From Dioscorea cayenensis subsp. rotundata (lineage: Eukaryota; Streptophyta; Magnoliopsida; Dioscoreales; Dioscoreaceae): 64,000 bases of DNA. Below the pieces are notes generated by a model that worked only from the letters and a program-made list of their open reading frames with translations, was not told where the DNA came from and ran no database searches. Positions 47,720 to 58,992 of the stretch are shown here, one piece after another; positions within the stretch are counted from its first letter, which is position 1, and the number at the start of each line of letters is the position of its first letter. The position numbers were made by a program, and so were the translations under genes. The DNA lies in contig NC_052489.1 in the NCBI RefSeq assembly GCF_009730915.1, positions 30,125,916-30,189,915 of the forward strand. Direction: 5' to 3'.

Positions 47720-49987
47720 ATGATGATGGAGATTGAGTCTACGCCTCACCCTGCACCATTGAAACAAGAACATGATGGAGTTTCCATTTTCACCAAATGT
47801 AAACGCCCTGTAATTCTCCAGGTAACTTAATTTAGATTTCATTATATATATATATAACATGAACTCAAAGTCAAAGGTAAAACTGTTTATATATATATAT
47901 TTCCCCATATATATATATAAACAGTTTTACCTTTGACTTTGAGTTCATGTTATTCTTGATTTCATGTTTTATATATATAATGCATGCATGCATGAATGCA
48001 GTTTGAAGACTTGGTATACAAGATCAAGAACAAAGACAAGGAAACTAAGAAAACAAGCAAGAACAATAATTGGAGAACCATACTAAAGGAAATCTCCGGC
48101 GAGGTCCTCCCCGGAGAAATGCTAGCAATGATGGGCCCTTCTGGCAGTGGCAAGACAACTCTCCTCACAACTCTGGCCGGCCGGCGATCCTCCTCTTCCA
48201 TCATCATGACCGGCTCCATCACCTACAACAACACCCCCTTCTCCAGCTCCCTCAACCGTCTCACCGGCTTTGTCACTCAAGATGACATCCTCTACCCCCA
48301 TCTCACCGTCTTTGAAACTCTCCTCTACACTGCACTCCTTCGTCTTCCCAAATCAATCAACAAACAGCAAAAAGTAAGTCATGTCGAGACGATAATCACT
48401 CAATTCGGCCTCGTCAATTGCCGTGATAACATCATCGGCGATCACTATCTCCGGGGCATCTCCGGTGGTGAGAGGAAGCGTGTGAGTATAGGCCAAGAAG
48501 TCCTTATTGATCCTAGTCTTCTATTTCTTGACGAGCCAACATCTGGTCTAGACTCGACGACGGCGCAAAGGATTGTGTCGGTCGTCGGAGAACTGGCCAA
48601 TCAGGGAAAGACAGTGGTGATGACGATACACCAGCCGTCGAGTTCTTTGTTCTATATGTTTCACAAGGTGTTGATATTGTGTGAAGGATGTCCTCTTTAT
48701 TTTGGCAAGCAATCCGAAGTTATGAACTATTTCTCTAGCATTGGCTACTCACCTTCAGTTGCTATGAATCCTGCTGACTTCCTTCTTGATATAGCTAACG
48801 GTATCATATAATAAACTTTGTGTTTTCTTAACATTAGTAGTGTTGTTAATTAAAGGTTTTATATATGTTTTGAAGTAATGTTAGGAATATATAAAATTTA
48901 ATTTGCAGGAATAGTTATGGGACAGCTGCATGGGAGTGAGGTGGAAGTGAAAGAAGAGTTGGTGAATGCTTATAATGAAAATTTGAGAGAGAAGATTAAG
49001 GAGGAGATTAGAGGGAAAGGTGAGGAGAAAAGATTAGAAGAGAAGATGGGAGTATTGAAGTCTAATAATCAAAAGTGGAACACCAGTTGGTGGGATCAGT
49101 TCACTGTGTTGATTAGAAGAGATTTGAAAGAAAGAAGACATGAAGCTTTCTCTTCTTTCACTGTTTTCCAAGTATTGATTCTTTCCTTCATCTCTGGAGC
49201 TCTCTGGTGGAAATCCAAGTCTCTTCAAGACCAGGTCCTTAATTAATTATCAAACCATATATTATTTCTATTATTCAAGTATTTCTTTAATTTCTTTAAA
49301 TTTGATAAGAAAATAATAATTAAAATGCAGACAGGGTTGTTGTTCTTTGTGACTGGATTTTGGGGATCATTCCCTTTGTTCCAAGCAATATTCAAATTCC
49401 CACAAGAGAGACTGATGCTGATGAAGGAGAGAAGATCAGGAATGTACAGGCTCTCATCATACTTCATGGCAAGAATAATTGTGGACTTGCCAATGGAGCT
49501 CATCCTCCCAACTGTTTCAACTGCCATTGTTTACTGGATGTGTGGCCTTAAACCAATGCCAACCAACTTCTTCATCTATCTTTCAGTTGTATTTCTTTGC
49601 GCTCTTGTTACTCAGGGCGTCGGCTTCGCGATCGGCGCAGCCGTTATGGACTTTAAGGTGGCGACAATGCTCGCATCGGTGATCATGCTCACATTCTTGC
49701 TGGCCGGAGGTTTCTTTGTGCAACATGTGCCCATATTCATTGCATGGATAAAATACATCTCTTATATATATTATACGTTCAAGTTGCTTCTTGGTTCACA
49801 GTATAAAGAATATGATACATATGAGTGTGGGAACAAGATGATGAGTTGCAGAGTTGATGAGATTCCTATAATTAAGGTTGTAGGATTGGATCATCAGGGT
49901 TTGGCTCTTGGAGTTATGTTATTCATGTTCATGTTTTACAGGTTGATTGCTTATGTTGCTTTGATGAGAGTTGCAGTTGCAGAGTAA
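47720..49987 (+). CDS. ABCG (WBC) half-size transporter
   Basis: Half-size ABCG proteins dimerise in the plasma membrane and export lipids, hormones or wax/sporopollenin precursors. Four exons: 47720-47821, 48002-48800, 48909-49234 and 49331-49987, giving 627 residues. The ATPase domain comes first, as in this subfamily: Walker [11 protein letters not shown]-loop TQDD, signature [11 protein letters not shown], Walker [13 protein letters not shown] and switch TIHQPSSS. A charged linker rich in Glu/Lys follows, then about six membrane segments starting near [18 protein letters not shown], the conserved [17 protein letters not shown] and a Cys-containing extracellular loop ([11 protein letters not shown]). 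It looks intact and resembles the ABCG9/ABCG14/ABCG25 group, but I cannot assign a member or substrate. The start lies at three consecutive ATG codons; the first is given. Confidence 0.93.
47854..47953. repeat. Perfect 47-bp inverted repeat with 6-nt loop, in ABCG intron 1
   Basis: The left arm (47854-47900) starts ATAACATGAACTC and runs into TA repeats; the right arm (47907-47953) is its exact reverse complement, ending GAGTTCATGTTAT. The loop is TTCCCC. All 47 pairs match when read base by base. It lies wholly inside the 180-bp first intron. The arms are not flanked by an obvious target duplication. Confidence 0.97.
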
Positions 49988-50014
49988 ACAGGGTTTTGTT
50001 AGTTTATTTTGTTG

Positions 50015-51090
50015 TAGAAAAAACTAATTAAGATGAACTTTTATTATCATGAGAGCTTTGTGAATCATGTTGAAGAAAAAATCACTCCAAATTCTGGAAG
50101 ATAAAATCACCTAGTAAAATAACCCTTTTCTGTTGGCTTGCATGGGACAATAAAATTCTGACTCTTGAGAATCTTTTTAAAAAAGGTTGTAATCCAAATG
50201 CCACTGACACATGTATACTATGTCATAGCAACTCAGAATCAGTGGACCACCTTTTCATAAATTGTATTTTCTCAGAAAGAATCTGGTCTTACTTTAAATG
50301 TTTATTAGATATTGATACTCTTCCTTCCTCGGTCACTATTATCTAGACCACCTGGATCCCTTCTTTGAATCCTACTTCCAGGATTATCTGGGATCTCTGC
50401 TCTAGAGCCATCTTCTGGAATATCTGGCTGGAACGCAACAACCGTTTTTTTAATCAAATTCAGTCTCCCACTTTTTCTACTCTTTTACAAAAAGCACTAA
50501 TTTGCTTCTTTTCTTGGATTTGCAGACGCTGAAGCCCATCAGCGAGGAACCCTCGGATCTTTGCTCGGAGGATTAAAAGATCCCTTAATTTCCTAAGCTC
50601 TAGATCAACCGATCCCGCTGGGGATTCCGTGCATACTTCTAGTCAGGAGTAATCCGCTCTCGTTGTTCTTTGGGACAGCACTGTGTCTCCTGATGGTTGA
50701 CTTCGCCGGCCCGGCTTGTTTTAGTTTCTCTCCTTGTCTTTTCTGTTTTTTCTTTTTCTTCAGTTCTAATTTGTTTTCCTCATTCCTGGTGAGGAAAATA
50801 GTCTTTTATTTTATCTTTTATGTCCAGTACTTTTAATTTTTCTTTTTGTACTTGTTGTTCACCGTTATCTTCTATCTTTTCTAATAAATCATGGTTTATC
50901 CACTTTATTCAAAAATCATGTTGAAGAAAAAACTTATTAAGATGAACTTTTATAATCATTGTATATATCTTTCATGTCTTGATTAATTTTATGTATCCAT
51001 GAGAGCTTTGTGAATCATGTTGAAGAAAAAACTAACTAAGATGAACTTTTATTAACATTGTATATATCTTTAATGTCTTGATTAATTTTT
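50015..51090 (+). repeat. Tandem repeat downstream of ABCG, split by a LINE
   Basis: The block GAGAGCTTTGTGAATCATGTTGAAGAAAAAA with AAGATGAACTTTTAT recurs around 50020-50081, 50914-51000 and 51000-51085, with GTATATATCTTTCATGTCTTGATTAATTTT in the later copies. The LINE at 50082-50913 interrupts the array. Part of it may be the ABCG 3' UTR. Confidence 0.8.
50082..50913 (+). mobile_element. Young 5'-truncated LINE with 19-bp target-site duplication
   Basis: The 19-bp sequence AATCATGTTGAAGAAAAAA occurs at 50063-50081 and again at 50914-50932, exactly flanking the element. The element encodes the C-terminal end of LINE ORF2: WKIKSPSKITLFCWLAW, then the zinc-binding domain CILCHSN...VDHLFINC, then IFWNIWLERNNRFF. 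One TAG interrupts the visible frame. The 3' UTR holds a 9-bp stem (TTTTCCTCA/TGAGGAAAA, 50774-50798) and ends in the AATAAA...GTTTATCCA...TTTATT hairpin (50883-50909). Perfect flanks point to a recent insertion. Confidence 0.92.
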
Positions 51091-52238
51091 TGTATCCATG
51101 AGCAAAGAGAGAGGACTGATTACTGTGACGAGCTTCTGAGAAAAATGTTTCTCTTTATTTCCAAAAATTATAGTAATTATAATATTCAATGTGTATGTTA
51201 TTCTATGACACTCTTGTGTGGCACCGCTTGAAGTCATTCATCTAAAAAATAAATAAATAATTTTATGGTTACATTGCATCATCACTCTTTGGTCCATTGA
51301 TTATTTAAAAATGTTTGCTTAGTCTTGGAATTGATTTTTTAATAAAAATATTTAAGAAATGTTTAAAAACAAATAAATACAGAGATCCACCGTTCACCTG
51401 TGACTCGAAAATACGCTATTTACTATGATGGCTTAAAGACCTTGAATTTAAATATCAGTTGTCAGATTTTATTTTTATTTCAAAGATTAAATGAATGTAT
51501 GATATAATCTAAATATTAATTGCATATCATATTCTTTAAATTATTTGTTAATTTTGCCCCAAAAAAAATAGCAAATAATGCACCAATGAATCTACACAGT
51601 TAAATCAAAGCAAATAAAAAAATTATTCTTTAAAGATTGAGGTTGAGTTAGGTACACTACAATAAGTGTAGTTTGTTTTAACACATGTAACAAAAATATA
51701 TTAAAATATAACAATTTTTTTATAATATTTTTATTTTTTATTAAATTATTTATTTTAAGATAATTGTCAAAAATCCAACGGTAAACTATATATATTGTAC
51801 TTCACCCAAGTTTTTTCCACCAGAGTGCAGAGGGAATATAATCTATAGAAAGGACCAGATAACCCTAGCAAATTTTCAACCATATTCGAAAAACCAAAAT
51901 TTTTTTTTTTAATTTTTAAGATCTCCAAACATAAATTAAATTTAAAACAATTATAATTTAATTATTTTTAAAAATTAAATTTTTTTACAAGATGTTGTTG
52001 AGCTTACGAGTGCACTTCACATCTGCACCATGTATCTGTTTCTAGTTTACACAGTTACACCTTCGCCTAGTGTTAAACAAAATAAATTAGAATTTTTATT
52101 TATTCATTTTATAAATAATATAAAAAAATTAATTAATTAATTAAAGCCCCGTCTCCTCCGTGTCCATCAGCTCGCACTTTCACCTCCATCTCCTTTGCTT
52201 CCGCCGCCGCTGTCACTCCTCTTGCTCTCTCGCCATTG
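51091..52238. other. Spacer and promoter region sharing sequence with 57.0-57.5 kb
   Basis: AT-rich and without genes. The part at about 51320-51660 resembles 57310-57480 in the same orientation (CTTAGTCTTGGAA, TTCTTTAAAGATT). The part at about 51840-51985 resembles the reverse complement of about 57065-57230 (GCAAATTTTCA, ATCTCCAAAC). The 5' UTR of the next gene probably starts near 52145. Confidence 0.55.
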
Positions 52239-52360
52239 ATGGAGCTCTACGAGCAATGGAAATCCATCCTGAAGATCCAAAAGTTCAGGAGGATGGTTTC
52301 TTATGCCGGCTTCTACTGCTTCGTCACCCTCATCAGCTACGCTTACACCAGTAACACGTA

Positions 52361-52405
<45 letters not shown>

Positions 52406-54738
52406 CTCTCTAAGGCAATCTATGATCACCCTTTCACTCCATTCCTCTTTGATTATGGAATTCCAGAACGAGGGCTGGCATGTCAAGAGCGGATCAGTAC
52501 TACGCAGCTTATCCGGCGGGCATCGAGCTTCTCACTGATACAGCCAAGGTTTAGCACTTTGAATTGCTTTAATTCTATGGGAAAACATCCCCTTTTTCGT
52601 TGGATTAATCTCGCTTAGACAAAAAAATTGATTTTTATTTCCTATGTACTGTTGATTTCATCTGTTAATTGTGTTGTGCGCAATGCATATTGATAAAGTT
52701 TTAGGGGTATTCGTTGATTTTGTTATTATACAGTTTTGTTGTGGAGGTGGTAATTCTATCTCTGCATCTTTGGTATCATTTGATTCAGTTATTTTTTTTT
52801 TATTGCTTTATAGGTATTGATGTTGGATGACATGCACTTGAATGGTAATAGCACAATGAAATGCGAATGGTTTTGACTTAAGATTCACTCTTTCTAGTTG
52901 GGTGATTCAGTTGGAGCGCATCTGATCTTATGGTTTAATTCCTGCTAGTGTTTGTCTCTTTTCAATTTGAAACATGTGTTCTTGATTGAAAATTTGAAGC
53001 GGTTGCCATTGTGGTGTTTTTCTTTTTTGTGAAATATTAATGTGGAACTCAACTGCTTTGTGCTAAACTTCTTCTAGTGTTCTACCTTTACAGCTGTTTA
53101 TGTGTAGCAGTCGGATATGTTTTTCAATGAAGAAAAAGTGAAGTTATATTGTGCCATATTTGAGCTTTGTTTTGTTGTTGGCATGCTTGAAAGTTGAGTT
53201 AGGATGTAGAATGTAGATGGATTGAACTCTAGTGTTGTTTTGTGTTATCAAACAAAAAGTAAGCATTTGCTTAATAAAACTGGATTTCTCTTACATATTT
53301 TCATGGAGTTTGATGTAAAATCTTTTGTTTATTGGCAGCTGTACAAGGCTGCTCTTGGTAACTGCTTCGAACAAGAAGAATGGGGTCCAATAGAGTTTTT
53401 CATTATGGCAAAGCATTTTGAACGCCAGGGAAAATCACCATATGCTTATCATGCTGTGAGTTGAATTTTAACTATCATTCAACAATCAGTTAATTCTTGG
53501 TCTTATTGTTTGTTCATCCTAAACTGTTATCCGTACATTTCCAATGAATGGCAAACAGTATAAGCACATGATTGTTTCTCTGTACACTAACTTATTCATC
53601 TCAGACCACAAATGAGCTAAGTGCATATGCTGTTTTTATCACCCTAAAGAGTTCTATTTTGCCATTTGGACATAGTTACCTCTCATCAACGTTTGAGTGG
53701 GTGAGAAAGAAGTCGTGATAGAATGGGTTTTCTTTCGAGGAGTTTGATTGACAGCACTTGTTTAGGCATAGTATCAGTGTACAAATGATATATAATGTCA
53801 GAGCCTACAGAAGGGAGTTCAACTATGTTATACCCTCTGTTCTAAATGGTGAAAGATGGGCTTTTCATCCTGCATTTTAGATTATTTGTGAACCAGCGTC
53901 GTTATGCCCCTTCTATACACATACATATTCTTACATTTTGTGATGCATGTTCACACTCATATGCATCTTTATGTGTATTGTAATATGGTGGCACACCTGA
54001 TAACTTATTTTTGGTAAAAATTGTATCAGTAAGGCATACAAGGAGCAAATGGGCAAGTTGCTAATTGTGTTCCTTATCTTTGTCTTGCTCCTTCATTTTG
54101 CCGCTTAGCCGTTTAACCACACTCCATATGAAGCTAATCGCTCCTACCAATAAATCTTATTTGATTTTGTTGCTACATCTTGTCTACTAAGTGGTGTGAG
54201 AATTTTAAAAATCATTGTTTATCTTCCATCTCATCAACGAAATATTTATGCAAAAGTAAGGACATTGGCATTACTTGTGTAATTAGTTAAAATTCACAAA
54301 TCATTAATGTCCCCGAGCACGTGTCACGCCCAACCAATGAAAAGAAAACTCCTCTTTGTACCTGCATTTTGGCAGGTCAGCTCAGGGTATAACTTCCCAT
54401 TATTATGCAATAAACACTAGGAAATCCTTTCCTTAATTTTATAGGTGGTCAAGGTTAAATTTTCTGCAAAACTTGCCATTGTTTGTAATATCCTTCAAAG
54501 TAGATCCTGCATAGCTATCATTGAGCATTAGATAAATACTATTGTTTATTTGCCCTTCTTTTGGAGTTCAGCAACAATAATTAAATCAGTAAGTTTCTAA
54601 GAAATCCCATTCAGAAGTCTCCAGTTATCATTCTTGAAACAATCTATCAAACATAATTGTGACATTTTTTTTTTCTCTTTCCAGCAATATATGGCACATC
54701 TCCTATCTTATGGGCAACTTGATGGAAGCGGCTCGTAG
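52239..54738 (+). CDS. Small membrane protein, probable plant mitochondrial complex I subunit P1-like
   Basis: Four exons: 52239-52357, 52467-52548, 53339-53455 and 54685-54738, giving 123 residues. The protein starts MELYEQWKSILKIQKFRRMV, has one hydrophobic stretch (SYAGFYCFVTLISYAYTSN), then TRAGMSRADQYYAAYPAG, a conserved middle LYKAALGNCFEQEEWGPIEF and FERQGKSPYAYHAQYMAHLL, and ends GQLDGSGS. This strongly conserved plant-specific family includes, from memory, the Arabidopsis complex I subunit P1; I hold that identity with moderate confidence. All introns are GT-AG. The ATG at 52239 is the only in-frame Met near the start. Confidence 0.85.
52363..52402 (+). repeat. (TC)n microsatellite
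   Basis: About 20 TC units lie just inside the first intron of the P1-like gene, five bases after its donor. Confidence 0.95.
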
Positions 54739-55409
54739 ATGGAATGATTCAAATCTCAATTTATTCAAGCCCAGAAGAAAAAAACCATCCTTTGGACCGA
54801 CTTTATTCAGATCATGTTCCTGGCAAATCATGGAGCAGAACAATATAGCAGAGGTAGAAAATTAGCTCTTTTTTGAAACATTCTATCAATAGAACTATTC
54901 TTTCTAAAATCAATATTATTCTCCCCAAATATTGTGTATAATAGTCTTTCTGCTTTTATGAAGAGCTATAAAAATTTGTTACCATATATTAATGGCTTCC
55001 TGATTCCTTTAAAAGTGATTTTTTTTTTTTTTAAATTTACACATACTTTTGAATCCTATCTTCGTTTCACATTGACATATTTTGAAGCACAAACTTGGTC
55101 GGCCGCTATTTTATTTTCATCATTTTGGCGTCCTTTTCCTAGTCATTATACTAACTATCCCCAATCTCTGTTTCCTAAGAAAAAAATCATACTATACTTA
55201 GTTTCCTAACCAAACTAGAAATAAACCATACTATACTTAGAACTCTAATCAAACTAGGTATCCTAAACCTGCCCAAATTCACACTCCAATGAAAATTAAA
55301 GATCCATGCACGCCTATAGATGTACACACAAACACACACACACACATATATATATATAAACACAAACATTGCTACGTTAATGTTCAGTAGTAAGCAGCAA
55401 GCAAGCACC
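54739..55409. other. Spacer with F-box promoter
   Basis: 3' UTR of the P1-like gene, AT-rich filler, a CTAA/ACCATACTATACTTAG repeated word near 55187-55240, and a (CA)n/(TA)n tract at 55323-55358. Confidence 0.5.
55353..55360 (+). promoter_or_regulatory. TATA box of the F-box gene
   Basis: TATATAAA lies 57 bp upstream of the ATG at 55410. Initiation about 30 bp downstream would exclude the in-frame ATGs at 55320 and 55380 from the transcript, supporting 55410 as the start. Confidence 0.5.
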
Positions 55410-56588
55410 ATGTCTTCCAAGCCTCCAACTGAAGTTGAAGATGATCATCTTATTCTCCAGCCTCTAGCCCCAGTTGAACTCAATCAAGATTGTCTTTTGG
55501 AGATCCTCTCATGGCTCCCTGCCAAGAGCATATGTAAACTCAGATGTTTGAACAAAAGTACCTCTGACCACTACTTTGATCATCTCCTCCAAAAACTCCA
55601 GACACTTCGCGCAAGAACTGATTCCGGGATCTTTGTTCACACTGGTTCGTCCTTCTCTTCCTTTAAAGAGTTCTTTCTCAGCAGCTCTTCCGGTGTCCCT
55701 CCCGAGTCCATAGAGTTTATGCTCAAGAAAAGCAGAAAAATTGTTGCATCTTCCAATGGACTTATAGTGTTCCAAACAAATTGTTCCAGTACATCATCTA
55801 TGGGTGATCTTTGTGTGTTCAATCCCGTGCTGCGGACTCTTGCTCCAATTTCCTCTCCTCCAGACGTCTCATTGGTTGACGAGCCAAGGATCAGTGTAAC
55901 TTGTACAAGCACCAATGATGGCCTGGAATACAACATCATATTGGTGACGATGAAGCCTGGTGAGCACCCTTATGAATGGAGAACTATCTTGGAATGCCGC
56001 TGCTATTCATCCAAAAACATGTCATGGGAGTACCTCAAAGCCATTGATGATTTGGGACGTAGAGGTATCAATTTTGAGAATCCAGTTTTCGTGAGCGGAT
56101 CCATCTTCTGGGCTTCAGACACCGGGAGTTATATGAGGAACACTGATCCTTACATTCTTGTGTTTGATGTTGAAAAAAGGACGTCGGAGTTTATGTCCTT
56201 GCCTGAAGAAGCTCAGAAAATTAGCATTGATAATTATAAGATACAAGTCGCGCCATGGACAGACAAATCTCTGTGCCTGATTCAATATATAAAATCAAGA
56301 GCAGTGGTAATATGGGTGATGGAGTCTCCGGTTTCGCGAGGTTCATGGATGAAAGTTCATGAGGTGGACTTGGTGAGTTTAGGGCTGGGTGATGTACATC
56401 AAACTCTAGACAGCTTCACAATTATCAACAGTAAGCTACTTGTGTTCACCATTGAAGATTGTTTGTATACCTATAGTTTAAAAGACAAGCAGATGAGCAA
56501 ACTAGGAGAACATAACCAAGGTTTATACCCCCAGCTTAGGCCCTATGCCAATACTTTCCATCCATGTGGCAAATTTGAAAACAAGTAG
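55410..56588 (+). CDS. F-box protein with F-box-associated (FBA-like) C-terminal domain
   Basis: A single exon of 392 residues. The F-box is at residues 20-60 (VELNQDCLLEILSWLPAKSICKLRCLNKS), which binds SKP1 in SCF ubiquitin ligases. The rest has the repeated beta-strand pattern of F-box-associated domains: SSNGLIVF, VFNPVLRTL, EYNIILV, the ECRCYSS segment, and later FVSGSIFWAS, LVFDVEKRTSEFMSLP and DCLYTYSLKDK. The target protein is unknown. F-box genes of this type are numerous and fast-evolving in plants. The start is chosen at ACCATGTC after the TATA box; an upstream in-frame ATG at 55380 would add ten residues. Confidence 0.9.
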   Translation: MSSKPPTEVEDDHLILQPLAPVELNQDCLLEILSWLPAKSICKLRCLNKSTSDHYFDHLLQKLQTLRARTDSGIFVHTGSSFSSFKEFFLSSSSGVPPESIEFMLKKSRKIVASSNGLIVFQTNCSSTSSMGDLCVFNPVLRTLAPISSPPDVSLVDEPRISVTCTSTNDGLEYNIILVTMKPGEHPYEWRTILECRCYSSKNMSWEYLKAIDDLGRRGINFENPVFVSGSIFWASDTGSYMRNTDPYILVFDVEKRTSEFMSLPEEAQKISIDNYKIQVAPWTDKSLCLIQYIKSRAVVIWVMESPVSRGSWMKVHEVDLVSLGLGDVHQTLDSFTIINSKLLVFTIEDCLYTYSLKDKQMSKLGEHNQGLYPQLRPYANTFHPCGKFENK

Positions 56589-58071
56589 TCTCTGAAGAAT
56601 TTGGTTTGGCTTATATCAGTCATAACCAAAAAAAAAAAAGTGTGCATGTGTCAGCATTTGATTTTGCAGAAATCTTGATTATTCATGAGCAATGCAATTA
56701 GTTCTATTTCAAATTTTCAATGTTGTATTTTCTAATTAAATGATTGTCATTTGAGATATTAAGCCATTGGTTGTATTATTAAATATTTCATAGTTCTAGA
56801 AATCATTCTTGTGTGTATATAGTTAATTAGTTCTTTAATTTGTGAAGCCAATTTGGTTTGTCAAAAATGAAATAGTTCAGCTCAAATCATTAACCCAAGC
56901 CAACTAGAAAAATTCTTTTCCAAAGTTTAACTTTGATTTAAATTTTTGATATGGATTCCAACCTCACTAATTATTCCTTCAAATTTTAAATGTTTAAACT
57001 TTAAGTCGACACTAACCAGATAAATCAGAGAAGCTTTCATCACAAGTTATCTATTTATAAATAAAAAAATTTAAAAAAAATCCAACTTTAAAAATAATTT
57101 AATTATAAATATTTTAAATTTAATTAGAGTTTGGAGATATTAAAAATTGAAAAGATTTTTTTTTATTTCAAATATGGGTGAAAATTTGCAAGGGCCATTA
57201 GTTCTTTCTATAAAAATAGATGCAATATTCTCTAATTGTGAACAAATATGTTTAAATAAATAGCGCTATTCTGTAGCTCGCTCCTTCTCCTTCAAGAAAA
57301 AGCATAAAATTCTTTAGCTTAGTCTTGGAAATTGAATTCCTTTTTATTTTTTTATTTCATAGATTAAATGAACATTGCGAGTAAAGTGACAGTGAGTCTG
57401 AACATTTAAATTAGAGTAAATAAAAAAATATTCTTTAAAGATTAAGGTGAGAGAGGATATATTCTAATTGCCAGTATTAGGAGAATTGTATAGTTAAATA
57501 ATAATAAGAAATTTTATTTATATCTAAAACACAAAAATATTTGAATTCAATTGTATATATATATCACCCTAAATCTCTCTCTCTCTCTTTTTTTTTTTCC
57601 CGAGAAGTGATAAGCCCATCAAGGATATACACACACAAGGAATTGATCATGCAGCTCGATCACAATCACTATTACCAACAAAAGTTAAATTTGAGATCTC
57701 TTACAATAATTAAATTTGAGATCTCTAATTTCTCACGTTAATTTTTTATAATAAAACTAATGTTATTGGACTATGAGCTCTTTGATATGATTAATTTTTT
57801 TTACTATATTAAAAAGACAGAGGCGTGCACAAGTCTTGACGTAGAGGTGGTGGGGCCTGCGCACATATAAGCACTGGGACCACCCCCATACAACCACTAC
57901 CAGAAATATACACTCACCCATAATTCGAACTCTCACCACACTTGTAAAGAGTTTTAATGGGGACCCGATTACCAATAGACTGTTTGGTCGTTGGTAACAT
58001 TAACATTAATATTGATTACAGTAACTGATAACGATACCAAGACAGAATCTGTGAGACTGATGATACATGCA
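56589..58071. other. Spacer with duplicated AT-rich segment
   Basis: Contains the F-box 3' UTR, the segment related to 51.3-52.0 kb (57060-57480), a TC/T-rich tract at 57573-57599 and a small direct repeat (TTAAATTTGAGATCTCT near 57684 and 57710). No gene recognised. Confidence 0.5.
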
Positions 58072-58617
58072 TCAGAAGAACTTCCCTCCATACTTCTTAG
58101 CAGCATCTCTGTGATCAATGGCGCTGTTCATATACTCAGTTTTCTTCACATAAAATGTCGGATATGAAGCTGAGTTCCATGGGTTCTGCTGCGCCATAAC
58201 GGTTGTCGGAGTCCATGCCGATTCCCGAACATAATTCGCTGTTGTTCCTATGTCATTGGTTGCACTTGTGAGAGGTTGATTAGCAGGCAACTTCCAACCA
58301 GCTTGACTTGGCCTCTCCCATCCACCTTCAGTGATCAGAGTAGGCCCTGATGGAACTTCCACTAATGGCTCACATCTTCCATACTGGTTATTATGGTCCT
58401 TGTGCCTGGCTTTGAGTTTTTGCAGTATGTTTCCGGGGGTGCTCAGCCTTCGGACTTCACTGATGGACTCTTGAACTTTGAATCCTCCATTGTTGTGGCA
58501 GGGAGGGCATTCAAGAATTGTAGGCTTGCTAACATGATGAACATGGTGTTCTTCAGTGCTTCCAATTTCATTGTATCCATTTCCCCATGATTGGAACTTG
58601 AACCTGCTATTTGCCAT
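58072..58617 (-). CDS. Unrecognised single-exon protein of 181 residues
   Basis: An intact frame from ATG 58617 to a TAA at 58072. It starts MANSRFKFQSWGNGYNEIGS, has a His-rich patch (EEHHVHHVSK), ECPPCHNN with two Cys, a basic helix-like segment EVRRLSTPGNILQKLKARHK, then polar, Trp-containing repeats (GGWERPSQAGWKLP, ESAWTPTTVMAQQNPW), and ends DAAKKYGGKFF. There is no signal peptide or membrane segment. The GGWERPSQAGW and YGGKFF words look like conserved protein sequence rather than chance. I do not recognise the family. It lies 376 bp downstream of the phytyl ester synthase on the same strand, without evidence of co-transcription. Confidence 0.7.
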   Translation of the reverse strand: MANSRFKFQSWGNGYNEIGSTEEHHVHHVSKPTILECPPCHNNGGFKVQESISEVRRLSTPGNILQKLKARHKDHNNQYGRCEPLVEVPSGPTLITEGGWERPSQAGWKLPANQPLTSATNDIGTTANYVRESAWTPTTVMAQQNPWNSASYPTFYVKKTEYMNSAIDHRDAAKKYGGKFF

Positions 58618-58992
58618 GAGTTTGGTGGCTTAATTTTGCTTGCTAATCACTTTGAAGATCTGCCTCTTCTTATAGATGATACAGAACAGTGTGTTCGTGG
58701 TGCTTCCACCGTTGAAAAGAGAACCGGAACCGAATACTGCACGATGAAAAAGATAATGGAGCATCTCAATTATTTCGGTAAAGGATTGGCTGTATCATTG
58801 TAAGAGAATATATACCATATCTCATTTCCAAAAAAATCAATTGGATATGATCCTGAGGTTTTAAAGAATACATAAGAATTGTGATGATTTTTGACACCTG
58901 TAGCAAACTACATTTCTGTAATTGAATGTACAATGCTTCCTTTTGAATTGATCTTGTGAAGAAGAGTGTGTTTTGTGTTTTCACTGTGTGGT

